Positions 3,250 to 5,517 of a stretch of 5,517 nucleotides of DNA are shown piece after piece. This DNA is from an uncultured Methanomassiliicoccales archaeon (lineage in GTDB: Archaea > Thermoplasmatota > Thermoplasmata > SG8-5). The first letter of the stretch is position 1. Each line of letters starts with the position of its first letter. Location of the stretch: contig CALKWP010000004.1 of the NCBI GenBank assembly GCA_938004075.1, forward strand, positions 1 through 5,517, in the 5' to 3' direction. Below the pieces are notes generated by a model that searched no databases, was not told where the DNA came from, and worked only from the letters and a program-made list of their open reading frames with translations. Made by a program: the position numbers and the translations under genes.

Positions 3250-5517
3250 TTAAGGATACCATGCTGGGGACTTTCCAATGTTGAAACTTGGATTTTCATA
3301 ATATGCTTTTATTAAATACATATCCCCTTTCAAAGTATAATGACTTCCATTTTGCCTGTAAATTAGAATGAAACCATTTCTGGGATGACTCTGGTCGTAT
3401 CGAACAGGAATTTCGGATAAAGTAAGGTCTTTGCATGATCTACTTGGATATTTATTCGCATAATAATGTCCCCATAATACCGCTTTGATATCCCTCTTGG
3501 GATCGTCAGGATCTACTAATGATTCGTGAATGTCCCAGTAAGTTGCATAATACCATGACTCCCAACGAGTGCACCCATGACGGGCCATCTCACAACCAGT
3601 GTAGAAATGAAAACGCCAACAATGCCATTTTGGCCTATCTCTCTTTTTGTCATATCTATCCGAATAAATTTGAAGCTTTCCTTTATCGTAATCATAGCAA
3701 AATTGCCCTTCATCTAATGACTTTTTCCCGTAATAAATTGCAGAAACTAAGCATACTGCTTTCCCGCACGGGTCCCTCCCATTCACCGGATTGTTGATAG
3801 TATAGGCATACAAGTTAGCCCCATCCGCCATCCCGGCAGAATCCTGTTGCAGGAATCGCCCCTGCCCGGAGGAATAGGTCCTGCTCCTGTAATGGTAAAG
3901 GCCGCTCTCGGCATCGAATTCCCTGGCATTGAACTGGTATGGATTGATTATCGTCTCCATCTTCATCAACGAATCCCCGAAAGGCGAATACCGGTATACA
4001 TTCACAATCTGCTCGGCTTCGTCAATCAACTCGGTGACGCTTCCAAGTCCGTCAAACAGATAATAATATTTCAGGCTGCCATCAACACGGCTTATGGGGC
4101 GGTCCATGAATACGGTTGTGTATCTGACAACTCTGTCTTCCCAGAGTTCATATATCACATTCTGGCCATTGTACAGGTATTTCATCTCGACTGCTCCGGC
4201 CTTGCCCACGCGGCGGCCGTCCAGGGCGTAGCCGTAGCTGGTGGCCGGGGTGCTGGTGGTGGATTCGGTGCCACTGAACATGATGCCGTCCCCATCTGCG
4301 GAGGTGGGGCCGGAGCCCGGGCCGGTGCCGGGGGTGCCGACGCCCACGAGCCAGTTCACCTTGTAGCCGTCCAGGAAGGTCGAGTAATAACGGTAGTTCG
4401 TGTCGCCAAGTATTTGATTGCCGTTGTTGTCGTATTCGAATGTCTTATCGCTGGATTGCATTAACCTGTTCTCAATGTCGTAGGTCATGGCGGTAATTTC
4501 CACGACTTCGTCAACGGTCTTGATGGTGGAGACCATGTTGTTGCGGCGGTCGTACTGGTATTGGGTTTCTATTCCATCTGGATAAAGCACTGATGTCAAA
4601 CGGTTTTCTCGATCATAGGCGTATTGGGTAGTAACATATCCAACTCCAGAATCCACGGGTTCATGCATCTTTACACGGTTGGCGTTCAAATTATATTCAT
4701 ATGAGAAGTAAGAAATCACTTCGCCCGTGGATTTTTCATTCACTATTGCAGTGAGCAGGTTCGCAGCATTATAGTATTGGCGTATCTTGGTGCCGGTCGG
4801 GTATGTTGTAAGAATGAGCTGGCCCAGCGCGTCGTACTGGTATGTGGTTGTGTCATCGTCAGGGTCCGTGAGATCAACCAGGCGGTTCAGCTCGTCATAC
4901 ACGTATGTGGTGACGAGGCCGAGCTGGTCCGTCATTTCAACGACATTCCCGTTCTCGTCATACAGGTATGTGATGTTGTAGAAGCTGGTTTCGCCCACCT
5001 GGAAACTATCGATGTCGGTTACCGCCCACATCTCCCTGACTAGCCTGCCCAGCATGTCATATTCCTTTTCCATGGCATGCATCCTGGGGGGCATGGGCAT
5101 CATGGGGAAGTGTAAGCCATAAAGAATCATTATTGGAGGATAATCGAATTCCTGTCTTTCACTCTCTGTTACTAGATAGGTGATGTCCACCTGATAGTTG
5201 TCCTGGAGATTGGCTCCCGGCAAGGTCAGGCTGGTGAGCCTGTTGAGGGCATCGTATTCGTAGGCGGTGGATTGGCCATTGGCGTCAATGTATTCTACAA
5301 GATTGCCTACCTCGTCATAAGCCCAGGAATATGTGAAGTCAAGGGGGGTGGTCTCGCTTACCTTCCTGCCGAGCAGGTCGTAACCGTACAGCCATATCGA
5401 AGCGTCCACGCCGGGTTCGCCAATCTGGCTTACGCTGATCAGGTTGCCCACTTCGTTGTAAGCGTACCGGGTGTCGGAGCCTTCCGCGCCCAATACCCGG
5501 ACCTGATTGCCCCTGGA
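3250..5517 (-). CDS. RHS/YD-repeat polymorphic toxin, 3' part (5' end outside window)
   Basis: The frame is open to the right edge of the window (8 sense codons precede the TTG at 5493), so this is the C-terminal 755 residues of a longer protein. Counting from the edge, YD repeats run from about residue 15 to 370, for example YGYDLLGR (44), YEYDALNRL (86), VYDELNRL (206) and AYDRENRL (300). A Gly/Pro/Thr linker (about 388-406) and GYALDGRRVGK (429) lead into the RHS-associated core (446-585), which has YYYLFDGLGSVTELID, YRYSPFGDSL, ESGLYHYRSRTY and GRF, and ends NNPVNGRDPCG. The 170 residues after DPCG are a variable toxin tip. In this family the YD repeats form a hollow shell around the tip, which acts in a target cell after delivery. 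A Met/Pro-rich stretch (about 126-150) interrupts the repeats. The RHS assignment is secure; the tip's activity is unknown. Confidence 0.95.
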   Translation of the reverse strand, partial: SRGNQVRVLGAEGSDTRYAYNEVGNLISVSQIGEPGVDASIWLYGYDLLGRKVSETTPLDFTYSWAYDEVGNLVEYIDANGQSTAYEYDALNRLTSLTLPGANLQDNYQVDITYLVTESERQEFDYPPIMILYGLHFPMMPMPPRMHAMEKEYDMLGRLVREMWAVTDIDSFQVGETSFYNITYLYDENGNVVEMTDQLGLVTTYVYDELNRLVDLTDPDDDTTTYQYDALGQLILTTYPTGTKIRQYYNAANLLTAIVNEKSTGEVISYFSYEYNLNANRVKMHEPVDSGVGYVTTQYAYDRENRLTSVLYPDGIETQYQYDRRNNMVSTIKTVDEVVEITAMTYDIENRLMQSSDKTFEYDNNGNQILGDTNYRYYSTFLDGYKVNWLVGVGTPGTGPGSGPTSADGDGIMFSGTESTTSTPATSYGYALDGRRVGKAGAVEMKYLYNGQNVIYELWEDRVVRYTTVFMDRPISRVDGSLKYYYLFDGLGSVTELIDEAEQIVNVYRYSPFGDSLMKMETIINPYQFNAREFDAESGLYHYRSRTYSSGQGRFLQQDSAGMADGANLYAYTINNPVNGRDPCGKAVCLVSAIYYGKKSLDEGQFCYDYDKGKLQIYSDRYDKKRDRPKWHCWRFHFYTGCEMARHGCTRWESWYYATYWDIHESLVDPDDPKRDIKAVLWGHYYANKYPSRSCKDLTLSEIPVRYDQSHPRNGFILIYRQNGSHYTLKGDMYLIKAYYENPSFNIGKSPAWYP
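3253..3762 (-). other. CT1: unrecognised C-terminal toxin tip of the full-length RHS protein
   Basis: This is the part of the rhs gene after the core-ending DPCG, about 170 residues. It is visibly more AT-rich than the core. It has six cysteines and many Trp/Tyr/His residues. The most striking part is a cluster reading HCWRFHFYTGCEMARHGC followed by a Trp/Tyr-rich stretch, with later motifs HESLVDPDDPKRDIK, WGHYY and SRSCKDL. The C-x8-C-x6-C spacing with His and Arg between could be a metal site or a disulfide knot. It loosely recalls the Cys-rich HC/C/RxC pattern at some RHS tips, but I cannot name a family. No hydrophobic membrane segment is evident, so a soluble enzymatic toxin is the simpler guess. 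Its identity as the tip rests on position after the core and on the adjacent candidate immunity gene. Confidence 0.7.
3763..4356 (-). repeat. RHS linker-plus-core, copy 1 (in the full-length gene)
   Basis: This copy runs from the Asn codon of NWLVGVGTPGTGPG to DPCG. It is homologous at DNA and protein level to 1944-2608. The first 57 bases (4300-4356 against 2552-2608) differ at 3 positions by hand alignment. Above 4356 the similarity stops at once. Confidence 0.85.

Noticed and set aside
3231..3299. A longer start (ATG 3299) for the 161-residue membrane protein
   Set aside because: It would add 23 residues, mostly encoded within the rhs gene, and lacks a ribosome binding site as good as the GGAGG before 3230.
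3285..3345. A promoter for the first immunity gene inside the end of CT1
   Set aside because: AT-rich DNA with a TTGAAA is present, but no well-spaced -10 box stands out from the background.
3847..4464. Plus-strand 205-residue ORF
   Set aside because: It lies antisense to the RHS core and linker, which have strong family features; its Gly/Ala-rich stretch is the reverse reading of the linker.
5491..5493. TTG as the start of the rhs gene
   Set aside because: The same frame continues without a stop to the window edge and already encodes repeat-like protein, so the gene starts outside the window.
1..5517. tRNA, rRNA, CRISPR array, insertion sequence or transposase
   Set aside because: No cloverleaf, short regularly spaced repeats, transposase motifs or terminal inverted repeats were seen.

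Overview
The window is a stretch of an RHS/YD-repeat polymorphic toxin locus. Nearly all of it is read on the minus strand, so transcription runs from the right end to the left end. The protein style (YD repeats, RHS-associated core, interchangeable C-terminal tips followed by small membrane proteins) points to a bacterium with contact-dependent or secreted polymorphic toxins. The taxon cannot be fixed from the sequence. The core resembles RHS proteins common in uncultured environmental Gram-negative groups, but that is only an impression.

Layout in transcription order. (1) 5517-3250: the 3' part of a large rhs gene, open at the right edge. It holds YD repeats, a Gly/Pro/Thr linker, the RHS core ending in a DPCG motif, and an unrecognised 170-residue tip (CT1). 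(2) 3230-2745: a 161-residue four-helix membrane protein with a strong ribosome binding site, the presumed CT1 immunity protein. (3) 2755-1641: an orphan module with a short start fragment, then a second copy of the linker and core, then a different tip (CT2) of about 100 residues with 12 cysteines and two hydrophobic segments. Its reading frame is broken by one base at a run of seven C (seven G on the plus strand). (4) 1639-524: a 371-residue membrane protein with six predicted helices and a two-fold internal repeat, starting one base after the CT2 stop, the presumed CT2 immunity protein. (5) About 519-424: a fragment homologous to the start of module 3, lying directly after the second immunity gene, as if a further orphan module began here and was interrupted. 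(6) 1-423: poorly resolved. It holds two small overlapping plus-strand ORFs and, at the far left, a minus-strand stretch that may be another RHS-related fragment.

This is the pattern expected of an rhs gene followed by a displaced tip-plus-immunity cassette. The core and linker DNA is duplicated (3763-4356 and 1944-2608), with a sharp homology edge at a GC-rich linker. Recombination between the copies could swap CT2/Imm2 onto the full-length gene. Cores are GC-rich and tips plus immunity genes AT-rich, which supports modular assembly. Neither tip nor either immunity protein matches a toxin or immunity family I can name with confidence, so both pairs are candidates for undescribed toxin/immunity types.
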